Position numbers and translations under genes: made by a program. A stretch of DNA of 43,278 nt, from the NCBI GenBank assembly GCA_017616445.1, contig JAFZYE010000002.1:1-43278 (forward strand), written 5' to 3'. The notes beneath the pieces are model-generated. The model was not told the origin of the DNA, ran no database searches, and worked only from the letters and a program-made list of their open reading frames with translations. Shown here piece after piece: positions 14,584-22,119 of the stretch (its first letter is position 1; every line of letters begins with the position of its first letter). Source of the stretch: Bacteroidaceae bacterium. Its GTDB lineage: Bacteria > Bacteroidota > Bacteroidia > Bacteroidales > Bacteroidaceae.

Positions 14584-16107
14584 TTATATGAGTGGCATCT
14601 TGATGATGAATTTGGTACCGATGCCCAGTTCACTCTCTGCATAGATGGTGCCTTTGTGCTCTGTGATGATTTTCTTCACGTAGGCGAGTCCCAGACCGAA
14701 TCCTTTGACATCGTGGAGGTTGCCTGTGTGGACACGATAGAATTTGTCGAAGATACGTTTGATGTCGTCTTTCTTGATGCCGATTCCGTTGTCCTGTATG
14801 GTGATGACAAGTCGGTCGTTCTCATTGCGTGTTGACACCTTGAGCTCGAGCGCCGCATCTTGTCGGCGATACTTTACCGCATTGTCCATCAGGTTGAAGA
14901 TTACGTTCGTGAAGTGCATATCATCAACGTAGATGTCGGGTGAGGAGGCACGAAGATCAGAGATGATTTTACCACCGTTCTTCTCGACCTTCAAGGCGAA
15001 GGTGTGTATGACTCCTGCAATGAGTTCGTTCGCATCAACCTCGCGTAGGTTGAGTTTGGCTCGCTGGTTCTCGTACATAGAAAGCTGGAGCACTTTCTCG
15101 ACTTGGAATCGCAGACGCTTTGTCTCGTCGTTGATGGTGGTTGAGAGTCGTTTCACCATCTTGTCTGTCTTGGGTACGCTGTCATCGCTTAACATCTGTG
15201 CTGCCAATGAGATGCTGGAAATGGGTGTCTTGAACTCATGTGTCATGTTGTTGATGAAGTCGTTCTTGAGTTCGGTCAGTTTTTTCTGGCGGAATACAAG
15301 TACGAGGGTCACGATGAAGGTGATGAGCAGGATGAAGGTGAATATCAGCGATGGCATGAGAAACCACACCGACTGGGTGACGTACTTGGAGTACATCGGG
15401 AAGTGTACTTTCAGGGTACCCATCTTCTGCACTGGATCGTTCTTGAAGAGGGTAGTGGTGAAGGCCTTATCCTCTCCTTCAGGATCGTAGTCAGGACAAC
15501 GCATGATGAGCGTTCCGTTGCTAGTGTATACGGAGAAGTGGTATGTGATGTCGATGCCGTTATTGGCCAGTTCGGTACGGAGTGTCTGGTCGAGCACATT
15601 GATATCAATACGGTCGCGTAGAGGACGATCGCTCGCTGTGTAGAGCATGCTATAGATAACCTCGTCAATAAGTGCCTTACCGTAGTCGTAGCGTTCTTTC
15701 ATGATGGACTCCAACGAACGTGGCTGGTTTTTCTCGTTTGTGCGTTTGGTGAAGTACTTGTCAGAGAATTTTGTGCTGGCTGTCGTCTCGATGGTCGAGA
15801 AGGCGCTTCCGTCTTTTGCCGTGATGGTGTGTGTGCGCTGAATAAACGCTGAGTCTGTGGTTACCATGACGGAGTCGGATGCCATCGCTATACCCTTAAT
15901 GGCATCTGGACCCTGATTCAGGTAGCGTGTGGCTTCATCGAGTTCCAGTTCGTGAGCGGTTGCAAGGAGGCTTCGATTGACGGATTCCACAAAGTGAAGT
16001 CGACGTAAATCGAGCACTTCTTCGATGTAATAGACTTGCAAAGCTAACAGGCAAATAAACGAAATGCCCATGACTGCAGCCAATATGGTGATCGTCGTTT
16101 TCTTCAT
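14584..16107 (-). CDS. rprX: Sensor histidine kinase RprX
   Basis: 507 residues. Two membrane segments (about 5-27 and 247-272) enclose a periplasmic sensor region of about 220 residues. The cytoplasmic part has HisKA with the H-box NMTHEFKTPISSI (His290) and HATPase_c with NLMDNAVKY, DNGIGI and FGLGLAYVKKI; all motifs are intact. The partner regulator rprY follows. The pair resembles RprX/RprY of Bacteroides. The 110-nt gap between the genes is unusually large for such an operon and is filled by a 9-nt repeat. Confidence 0.92.
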   Translation of the reverse strand: MKKTTITILAAVMGISFICLLALQVYYIEEVLDLRRLHFVESVNRSLLATAHELELDEATRYLNQGPDAIKGIAMASDSVMVTTDSAFIQRTHTITAKDGSAFSTIETTASTKFSDKYFTKRTNEKNQPRSLESIMKERYDYGKALIDEVIYSMLYTASDRPLRDRIDINVLDQTLRTELANNGIDITYHFSVYTSNGTLIMRCPDYDPEGEDKAFTTTLFKNDPVQKMGTLKVHFPMYSKYVTQSVWFLMPSLIFTFILLITFIVTLVLVFRQKKLTELKNDFINNMTHEFKTPISSISLAAQMLSDDSVPKTDKMVKRLSTTINDETKRLRFQVEKVLQLSMYENQRAKLNLREVDANELIAGVIHTFALKVEKNGGKIISDLRASSPDIYVDDMHFTNVIFNLMDNAVKYRRQDAALELKVSTRNENDRLVITIQDNGIGIKKDDIKRIFDKFYRVHTGNLHDVKGFGLGLAYVKKIITEHKGTIYAESELGIGTKFIIKMPLI

Positions 16108-16185
16108 GCGGTCTTGTTTTGTGATTCAAAGTAACGAATAATATTTTAATTACATTTAAAAGAAACTCCTATATTAATTAAAAAA

Positions 16186-16225
16186 GATAAAAAAAGAGCC
16201 AATGTTTAACATACATTGACTCTTT
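16186..16225 (-). terminator. Intrinsic terminator of the EF-G2 gene
   Basis: On the minus strand AAAGAGTCAATGT pairs with ACATTGGCTCTTT and is followed by T7. It begins 22 nt after the EF-G2 stop codon. Confidence 0.85.
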
Positions 16226-16246
16226 AGTTGTGAATTCGGGAAGCTT

Positions 16247-18406
16247 TTAGTCTTCTTCCTTCTGCTGAGCTTCGAACTCCTTCATGAGCTGCTGCTGCAG
16301 ATCGGTTGGTACGAGTTCGTAGTTAGAGAACTTCATTGAGAACGAAGCGCGTCCACCTGTGAGTGAGCTGAGTGTGGTTGAGTAGCTTGCCAATTCCTTC
16401 AATGGGATCTTTGCAATAAGCTTATCGTATCCGTTTGCACTCTCGCTACCTACAATCATACCACGACGACCCTGGATGTCGCTCATCACATCACCCATCT
16501 TGTCGCTAGGAGTGAGTACCTCTACGTCGTAGATTGGCTCCAACAACTTTGGACCTGCGTTCTTGAAGGCCTCACTGAATGCGTTACGACCTGCGAGCAT
16601 GAATGAGAGTTCGTTTGAGTCTACTGGGTGCATCTTACCATCATAGACAATCACGCGTACATCACGAGCGTAGCTACCTGTAAGAGGTCCCTGCTCGAGA
16701 CGGCCCATGATACCTTTCTGGATAGCTGGGAGGAAACGAGTGTCGATAGCACCTCCGACAACTGAGTTATAGAATACGAATTTGCCGCCCCACTCGAGGT
16801 CGATTTCTTCCTTGCCCTTGATGGTCATCTTGTATTCCTGACCATTGAACTTATACATTGTAGGTTCTGGCATACCTTCTGCGTAAGGCTCTACGATGAG
16901 GTGTACCTCACCGAACTGACCTGCACCACCAGACTGCTTCTTGTGACGATAATCCGCACGAGCTGCCTTTGTGATGGTCTCACGATATGGAATCTTTTGC
17001 TCTCCGTAGTTGATTTTAATCTTCTCGTTGTTCTCAAGACGCCATTTGAGGGTACGGAGGTGGAACTCACCCTGACCCTTAATCAAGGTCTGCTTCAGTT
17101 CTTTACTCTGCTCGATTACCCATGTTGGATCTTCCTGAGCCATCTTCTGGATAGCAGCAATCATCTTTTCTGTATCTGATTCGTTTTCTGCCTTGATAGA
17201 ACGGATGTACTTAGGCTCTGGGTACTTCACGAGGTCGAACTTCCAATCGCAGTCTTTGCCAACCAATGTGTTTCCTGTACGAACGTCCTTCAACTTGGTT
17301 GTACAACCTATATCACCTGCTACGAGTTCCTCAACTTTGGTACGATTAGGACCTGCGCAGACAAACAACTGAGCAAGACGCTCCTTGCTTCCACGATCGG
17401 AGTTGGTGAGGTCGTCACCTTCGTGAACCTTACCGCTGAGCACTTTGAAGTACTGAACTCCACCGATATGTGGCTCGTTTGCGGTCTTGAAGAAATAGAG
17501 TGCAGTAGGACCGTTTACGTCTGGCTTGACAACGGTTCCGTTTGTTGCTTCAACAGCAGGCATTTCATTTACGAACGGTACGACGTTGCCGAGGAATTCC
17601 ATCATACGGCGTACACCCATGTCCTTCACGGCGCAAACACAGAATACAGGGAAGATGCTGCGGCTAGCCAAACCCTTACGGATTCCTTCGCGGCATTCGT
17701 CTTCAGTGAGACTTTCGCTTTCGAAGAACTTCTCCATCAAACTCTCGTCGTTTTCTGCTGCAGCTTCAATCAGCTGACGATGAAGCTCCTGAGCCTTTTC
17801 CATTTCTTCTGCAGGGATGTCTTCGATGGTTGGAGCGCCACCTTCAGGCTTCCATGAGTACTTCTTCATGAGCAGCACGTCGATAAATGCATTAAAGTTA
17901 GGTCCTTCGTTCAAAGGATACTGAACCTGAACCACTTTGTTGCCATAAAGATCCTGAAGTTGTTCGATGCAGCTGTGGTAATCGCATTTCTCGTGGTCTA
18001 GTTGGTTAACGAGGAAAATACATGGTTTGCCAAGTTTCTCAGTGTAGCGGAAGTGGTTTTGTGTACCTACTTCTACACCTGCAGCACCGTTAATGAGCAA
18101 CACTGCTGTGTCGGTTACTGAGAGGGCAGCCATCGCAGCACCTGCGAAGTCGTCTGCTCCTGGACAATCGATGAAGTTGAGTTTCTTACCGTTCCATTCT
18201 GTGTGGAAAACTGTTGAGAATACGCTGTAGCCGTATTCTTGTTCTACTGGGAAATAGTCGCTCACGGTGTTCTTCTGTGAGATACGTCCGCGGCGACTGA
18301 TCGCACCTGCTTCGAATAGTAAGGTCTCGGTCAAGGTAGTCTTACCTGCACCGTCATTACCCAAGATGGTAATGTTTTTGATTTCGTTAGTTGGATAAAT
18401 TTTCAT
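16247..18406 (-). CDS. EF-G2, elongation factor G paralogue lacking the catalytic histidine
   Basis: 719 residues with the full five-domain EF-G layout. G1 is GNDGAGKT (16-23). G3 reads DCPGADD where active EF-G has DTPGHVD, so the catalytic His is Ala84. The G2 region is EYGYS (57-61) instead of ERGIT. G4 is NQLD (134-137) instead of NKMD. Domain IV has KSGGAGQFGEV-like text (KQSGGAGQFGEVHL), close to normal. This matches the EF-G2 paralogue of Bacteroides, reported to promote translocation without GTP hydrolysis and to matter for gut colonisation and growth under carbon limitation. It is not the housekeeping fusA, which is usually in the str operon. It is flanked by terminators and so is its own unit. 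Confidence 0.92.
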   Translation of the reverse strand: MKIYPTNEIKNITILGNDGAGKTTLTETLLFEAGAISRRGRISQKNTVSDYFPVEQEYGYSVFSTVFHTEWNGKKLNFIDCPGADDFAGAAMAALSVTDTAVLLINGAAGVEVGTQNHFRYTEKLGKPCIFLVNQLDHEKCDYHSCIEQLQDLYGNKVVQVQYPLNEGPNFNAFIDVLLMKKYSWKPEGGAPTIEDIPAEEMEKAQELHRQLIEAAAENDESLMEKFFESESLTEDECREGIRKGLASRSIFPVFCVCAVKDMGVRRMMEFLGNVVPFVNEMPAVEATNGTVVKPDVNGPTALYFFKTANEPHIGGVQYFKVLSGKVHEGDDLTNSDRGSKERLAQLFVCAGPNRTKVEELVAGDIGCTTKLKDVRTGNTLVGKDCDWKFDLVKYPEPKYIRSIKAENESDTEKMIAAIQKMAQEDPTWVIEQSKELKQTLIKGQGEFHLRTLKWRLENNEKIKINYGEQKIPYRETITKAARADYRHKKQSGGAGQFGEVHLIVEPYAEGMPEPTMYKFNGQEYKMTIKGKEEIDLEWGGKFVFYNSVVGGAIDTRFLPAIQKGIMGRLEQGPLTGSYARDVRVIVYDGKMHPVDSNELSFMLAGRNAFSEAFKNAGPKLLEPIYDVEVLTPSDKMGDVMSDIQGRRGMIVGSESANGYDKLIAKIPLKELASYSTTLSSLTGGRASFSMKFSNYELVPTDLQQQLMKEFEAQQKEED

Positions 18407-18498
18407 TTTTGTAAATATTAATATTGTAAGTTATCTTTGATAGGTTTTTTGCTTCTTTTTCGAGGTTGTTCGAAATTTGGAGCTGCAAGTTACGGAAA

Positions 18499-18543
18499 AA
18501 AACTGAACTGACATTACTTTTTTTCGAATAATGTCAGTTTTTT
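18499..18543 (-). terminator. Terminator after hemW (bidirectional form)
   Basis: Stem AACTGACATTA/TAATGTCAGTT at 18506-18539. On the minus strand it is followed within 5 nt by T7, which suits hemW; on the plus strand T6 follows at once. Confidence 0.75.
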
Positions 18544-18616
18544 ATAAATAATCGTGTCGCTTGGCGGCAAAATGTATTGAAACGAAGGGTGAAAAGTGGG
18601 ATTTTTAGCGAAAAGC

Positions 18617-19741
18617 TCAGACGAACAGAGACGAGATGATATCGTTGGAAATAAAGATTCCTTTAGGGGTTAAAGACAGGTTCCCTTGGGTATTTTTTAA
18701 CAATCCTATATTTAAATAAGGTGTAGCTGCCGTCATCAGGTGGAGGTAATAGTCGTAGCCAAAATTCGTTTTGATGTCATCTGTATTCAGTCCCTTGCAG
18801 GTACGCAGACGTGTCATCACGGTTTCGTTGTATTGTTGGTCTTTAGTGAGTGTCTCGTTATCCACACAAGGTTCTCCGTGCTGAATGCCGTCTATATATT
18901 TCTTGAGATTGCAGACGTTGCTCTGTCGGCTTGTACCGTTGTATGAGTGTGCTCCCGCACCTAGTCCTAGATAATGGGTATTGTTCCAATAGCTGGAGTT
19001 GTGGCGTGAATAGTAATCGGGTAACGCAAAATTCGATATCTCATAATGGTCGAATCCAGCGTCTTTCAGTCGCTCCATCAAGGTTTGATACATGGTACGC
19101 GATAGTTCCTCATCGATTTCTTGTATTTGATGAAGGGTTAGCAGATTGTAGAGTTTTGTGCCTTCCTCGTACATGAGCGAGTATGCTGAAATGTGCTGAA
19201 CGTTCATCTGGAGTGCTTGCTCAATATCGTACTGCCAGGCCTCAAGGGTCTCATCAGGGAAGCCGAACATCAGATCGATGCTGATATTGCGAAAGCCGTT
19301 TTCCTGTAGTAGGCGGACGGCATCGATGGCTTGCTGTGATGTGTGGCGTCGATGAATGAACCGCAAGATATCATCATGAAAAGATTGGATGCCGAGGCTG
19401 ACACGATTGACGGGTAACTGGCGTAACCTGTCCGCATAGGCTTTTGTGACATCATCAGGATTCAATTCAATGGTGATTTCACAGTCTGGAGCAATAGGGT
19501 GGTGGGCTTGGATGGTGTCGAAAATACGGCCGATTTGTTTGGTGTCGAGTTGTGATGGAGTACCTCCTCCGAAGTAGATGGAGTGAATCGTGTCACCATC
19601 CAAGTATTTGTCAGTCATCCCAATCTCCTTACAAATTGCATCAACATATAGCTCACGCTGTTCTAATTGTGTGGTAGAGAAGAAGTCGCAGTAGATGCAG
19701 CGTGTTTTGCAGAAGGGAATATGGATGTAGATTCCTGACAT
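18617..19741 (-). CDS. hemW: HemW, heme chaperone of the radical SAM family
   Basis: 374 residues. The radical SAM cluster motif is CKTRCIYCDF with Cys11, Cys15 and Cys18, followed by IYFGGGTPS (about 54-62), NPDDVT and RVSLGIQSF (about 115-125), all typical of HemW. The usual fourth Cys just after the cluster is replaced (DFFS). HemW-type proteins bind heme and pass it to respiratory enzymes; they were long annotated as oxygen-independent coproporphyrinogen oxidases, but the HemN N-terminal extension is missing here. It is a single gene; a 26-bp palindrome lies in its leader. Confidence 0.93.
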   Translation of the reverse strand: MSGIYIHIPFCKTRCIYCDFFSTTQLEQRELYVDAICKEIGMTDKYLDGDTIHSIYFGGGTPSQLDTKQIGRIFDTIQAHHPIAPDCEITIELNPDDVTKAYADRLRQLPVNRVSLGIQSFHDDILRFIHRRHTSQQAIDAVRLLQENGFRNISIDLMFGFPDETLEAWQYDIEQALQMNVQHISAYSLMYEEGTKLYNLLTLHQIQEIDEELSRTMYQTLMERLKDAGFDHYEISNFALPDYYSRHNSSYWNNTHYLGLGAGAHSYNGTSRQSNVCNLKKYIDGIQHGEPCVDNETLTKDQQYNETVMTRLRTCKGLNTDDIKTNFGYDYYLHLMTAATPYLNIGLLKNTQGNLSLTPKGIFISNDIISSLFV

Positions 19742-19755
19742 AGAAGTTTTGCGGA

Positions 19756-19781
19756 ATCTCGTTATATCGATATAACGAGAT
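19756..19781. promoter_or_regulatory. 26-bp perfect palindrome in front of hemW
   Basis: A perfect inverted repeat with 13-bp arms and no spacer, centred on TATCGATA, 14 nt before the hemW start. On the plus strand its right arm continues as ATAACGAG ATAACGGA, an 8-nt tandem pair. It could be an operator or an mRNA hairpin. Confidence 0.5.
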
Positions 19782-19837
19782 AACGGATAGTTTTTATGAA
19801 AAACAAAAAACCTGTTTCCTTAGGTGAGTTTTTTTGA

Positions 19838-19871
19838 AAACAAAAAACCTGTTGACAAAGTCCCCAGGTTT
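19838..19871 (-). terminator. Terminator after the small lipoprotein gene
   Basis: On the minus strand AAACCTG...CAGGTTTTTTG forms a stem followed by T6. A second copy of AACAAAAAACCTGTT-type text lies at 19802-19816. A separate 7-bp hairpin (TTAGGTG/CACCTAA) sits at 19884-19900. Confidence 0.7.
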
Positions 19872-19923
19872 CAATTCTCTCAATTAGGTGTATCACCTAA
19901 CATTGATCCGTTGTGGTTACTAA

Positions 19924-20100
19924 TTACTCAGCAATTGTGTCCAAAGCAAGAGTATCAGCAGCAGCTTCGATAGAGTCTGCAGCAGCCTCAACTTCGTTTG
20001 CAAGTGAATCAAGTGCGTCAGCAACCTGAGTGTTAGTGTTAACACAAGATGCGAAAGAAACAGCAACAACTGCAACGAATGCAACTAAAAGCTTCTTCAT
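19924..20100 (-). CDS. Small Ala/Asp-rich putative lipoprotein (58 residues)
   Basis: Translates as 58 residues: a signal peptide MKKLLVAFVAVVAVSFASC with Cys19 in a lipobox-like FASC, then an acidic helical tail with a repeated pattern (DALDSLANEVEAAADSIEAAADTLALDTIAE). Tiny acidic lipoproteins of this kind are common in Bacteroidales and of unknown function. A promoter box (20153-20160) precedes it and a terminator follows, so it is a complete short transcription unit. Codon use is very uniform (GCA/GCT, GTT), which may mean high expression (inference). Confidence 0.85.
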   Translation of the reverse strand: MKKLLVAFVAVVAVSFASCVNTNTQVADALDSLANEVEAAADSIEAAADTLALDTIAE

Positions 20101-20152
20101 TTTTTTTGTAATTTAAATTGTTAAACAATCATTTGCTTTCTAAAACCGAGTG

Positions 20153-20160
20153 CAAAGTTA
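20153..20160 (-). promoter_or_regulatory. Promoter -7 box TAACTTTG for the small lipoprotein
   Basis: TAACTTTG on the minus strand, 52 nt before the start codon. Confidence 0.7.
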
Positions 20161-20298
20161 CGATGTTTTTTGATACGTTGTTCTCGAAATTGAAGTTTTT
20201 TTTAATAATCATTACTTTTTTTTATGGAAACAGCACAAAACTTTGCTCTAAAAGTGCGTTTATGCGTAAAAATGCAGTAAAATGATTGTGAGGCTTCA

Positions 20299-20892
20299 TT
20301 ACGATGCAAGGCTGATATTGTATTCAACAGCCAATCTTCTCAGGTTGATCAGCGCATAGCGAGTTCTACCTAAGGCCGTGTTGATGCTGCAATTGAGCAT
20401 TGTGGCTATCTCTTTGAAACTCATGTCCTGATAGTAGCGCAGATTGATAATCTCTTGCTGGTTCTCTGGGAGCATGCTGATAATCCGTTCTATGCCATTG
20501 AGGTTCTGCGATTTGATCATCATCGTCTCTACGTTATCTTCGTCTGCAAGCTTGATGTCATTGAAAAGATCCACTTCGTTCTCATCGTTCGAGATGCTCT
20601 TCTCGTTTTTCAGATGGCGGAAATAGTCAACCAGGATATTGTGGGTAATACGCATGAGCCATGCGCTGAACTTTTGTTGCTCAGCATATTTGCCACCTTT
20701 AAGTGTAGCTACCACACGCATGAAAGTATCTTGGAACAAGTCTTCAGCTACGCCTCTGTTGCGAACGATATAGTTGATGTATGTGAAAACTTTACTTTCA
20801 TAACGATCCAACAATACGTTGAATGCTTCATTATTGCCTTCTACATATAATCTTACCAGAGTCTCGTCGGTAAGGGTTTTCAAATTATTCAT
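20299..20892 (-). CDS. ECF-type RNA polymerase sigma factor (no anti-sigma neighbour)
   Basis: 197 residues. Region 2 (about 15-95) includes GVAEDLFQDTFMRVVATL and FSAWLMRITHNILVDYFR; region 4 (about 135-190) includes LPENQQEIINLRYYQDMSFKEIA and the helix-turn-helix CSINTALGRTRYALINLRR. Unlike the sigma gene at 7271-7831 it has no membrane or anti-sigma gene beside it and stands alone, between fmt and the small lipoprotein gene on the same strand. This closely resembles a widespread stand-alone sigma factor of Bacteroidales, but I cannot assign its regulon. Promoter not clear: only near matches to TAnnTTTG are seen upstream. Confidence 0.92.
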   Translation of the reverse strand: MNNLKTLTDETLVRLYVEGNNEAFNVLLDRYESKVFTYINYIVRNRGVAEDLFQDTFMRVVATLKGGKYAEQQKFSAWLMRITHNILVDYFRHLKNEKSISNDENEVDLFNDIKLADEDNVETMMIKSQNLNGIERIISMLPENQQEIINLRYYQDMSFKEIATMLNCSINTALGRTRYALINLRRLAVEYNISLAS

Positions 20893-21099
20893 TATGCTCT
20901 ATTTAGTGCCAGTCTCACCACACGTAGTGTTCACCGCTACATTGACTGACGTTGTTTCTTAGCGTAATGTTTCTTCTATAGGCAATATTGTTTTAATTGT
21001 TCGTAATGTATGAAAGTTATCAAATTTCGGTGCAAAATAACAGAAGATTTGGCAATTATGCAAGAAAAATCAAGAAAAAATGCCTAAATCTTGTTATTT

Positions 21100-22074
21100 T
21101 TAACACATTCTCATCTCATTTTCGTATTTAAACCCTCGTAAGAAGTCATTCACGTCCATCCGTCTCTTGCCTGACAGTTGTAGGGTCTTGATTTTGATGT
21201 AGCCATCAGAGGTCCTAACTTTCAGGTAGTTTTTTCCGTCTGTGATGATTGTCCCAATGGTGTTTGTGTCGTCAGCTACCGATTCCTTCGTCGCTTCGTA
21301 AATCTTGATTTCCTGTGTTTTCCCATTGGGGGACTGCAATGTGGTCCAAGCTGCTGGATAAGGACTGAGGCCTCGTATGAAGTCGTAGATCTGCTTCGTG
21401 TTCTTCTCCTTCCAGTTGATTTGGCATGTTTCGCGGAAAATCTTGGGAGCTGGTTTCAACTCGCCAAGAGCAAGTGTACTTTGTTCTACGGGATTGATGG
21501 TTCCTGCCAGGATGTTATCAACTGTTTCTATGACCAATTTACCTCCTAACATCATCAGTTTGTCGTGAATGATACCCACGTTATCAGTCTCTTCAATTGG
21601 AATCCGCACTTGTTGAATCACCTTTCCTGTGTCGATTTCGTGCTTGAGGAAAAAGGTTGTGATACCCGTTTCCTTCTCTCCGTTGATGATGGCCCAGTTG
21701 AGTGGTGCAGCACCACGGTATTGTGGGAGCAATGATGCGTGGAGGTTGAATGTGCCGAGTCGAGGCATGCTCCATACGACTTCTGGCAGCATTCGGAACG
21801 CAACAACGATTTGGAGATCAGCATTCAAGGAGCGAAGTTCTTCGATGAAGGCCTCGTCCTTTAGCTTTTCTGGTTGTAATACCTTCAGACCTTTTTCTAC
21901 AGCGTATTGCTTCACTGGACTTGGTTGAAGTACACTCCCATGTCGTCCGATTGGTTTGTCGGGCATTGTGATAACCCCAACGATGTTAAAACCGCCTTCT
22001 ACAAGACATTTCAAACTCTCAACTGCAAAGTCGGGAGTTCCCATATATACAATTCTCAAATCTTGTTTGTCCAT
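21100..22074 (-). CDS. fmt: Methionyl-tRNA formyltransferase
   Basis: 324 residues, normal length. It formylates the initiator Met-tRNA with 10-formyltetrahydrofolate. The N-terminal Rossmann-like domain starts RIVYMGTPDFAVESL (7-21). The catalytic region has FNLHASLLPQYRGAAP (about 113-128), with the conserved Asn and His, and FFLKHEIDTGKVI with the catalytic Asp. The C-terminal OB-like domain covers about 210-315. It is the last gene of a run of six minus-strand genes, 45 nt after the ClC channel gene. Confidence 0.96.
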   Translation of the reverse strand: MDKQDLRIVYMGTPDFAVESLKCLVEGGFNIVGVITMPDKPIGRHGSVLQPSPVKQYAVEKGLKVLQPEKLKDEAFIEELRSLNADLQIVVAFRMLPEVVWSMPRLGTFNLHASLLPQYRGAAPLNWAIINGEKETGITTFFLKHEIDTGKVIQQVRIPIEETDNVGIIHDKLMMLGGKLVIETVDNILAGTINPVEQSTLALGELKPAPKIFRETCQINWKEKNTKQIYDFIRGLSPYPAAWTTLQSPNGKTQEIKIYEATKESVADDTNTIGTIITDGKNYLKVRTSDGYIKIKTLQLSGKRRMDVNDFLRGFKYENEMRMC

Positions 22075-22119
22075 ACTCCTTATTATATATTATAGAGGCA
22101 TCATACCGTTGATTGGCGT

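Noticed and set aside
18432..18440. TATCTTTG box on the plus strand before EF-G2
   Set aside because: No plus-strand gene follows for several kilobases; treated as chance. EF-G2 itself is on the minus strand, and its promoter was not found with confidence.
18584..18598. 15-nt match GAAGGGTGAAAAGTG shared with 34081-34095
   Set aside because: Short low-complexity purine-rich text in gaps; likely another product of the tandem-repeat background and not a defined element.
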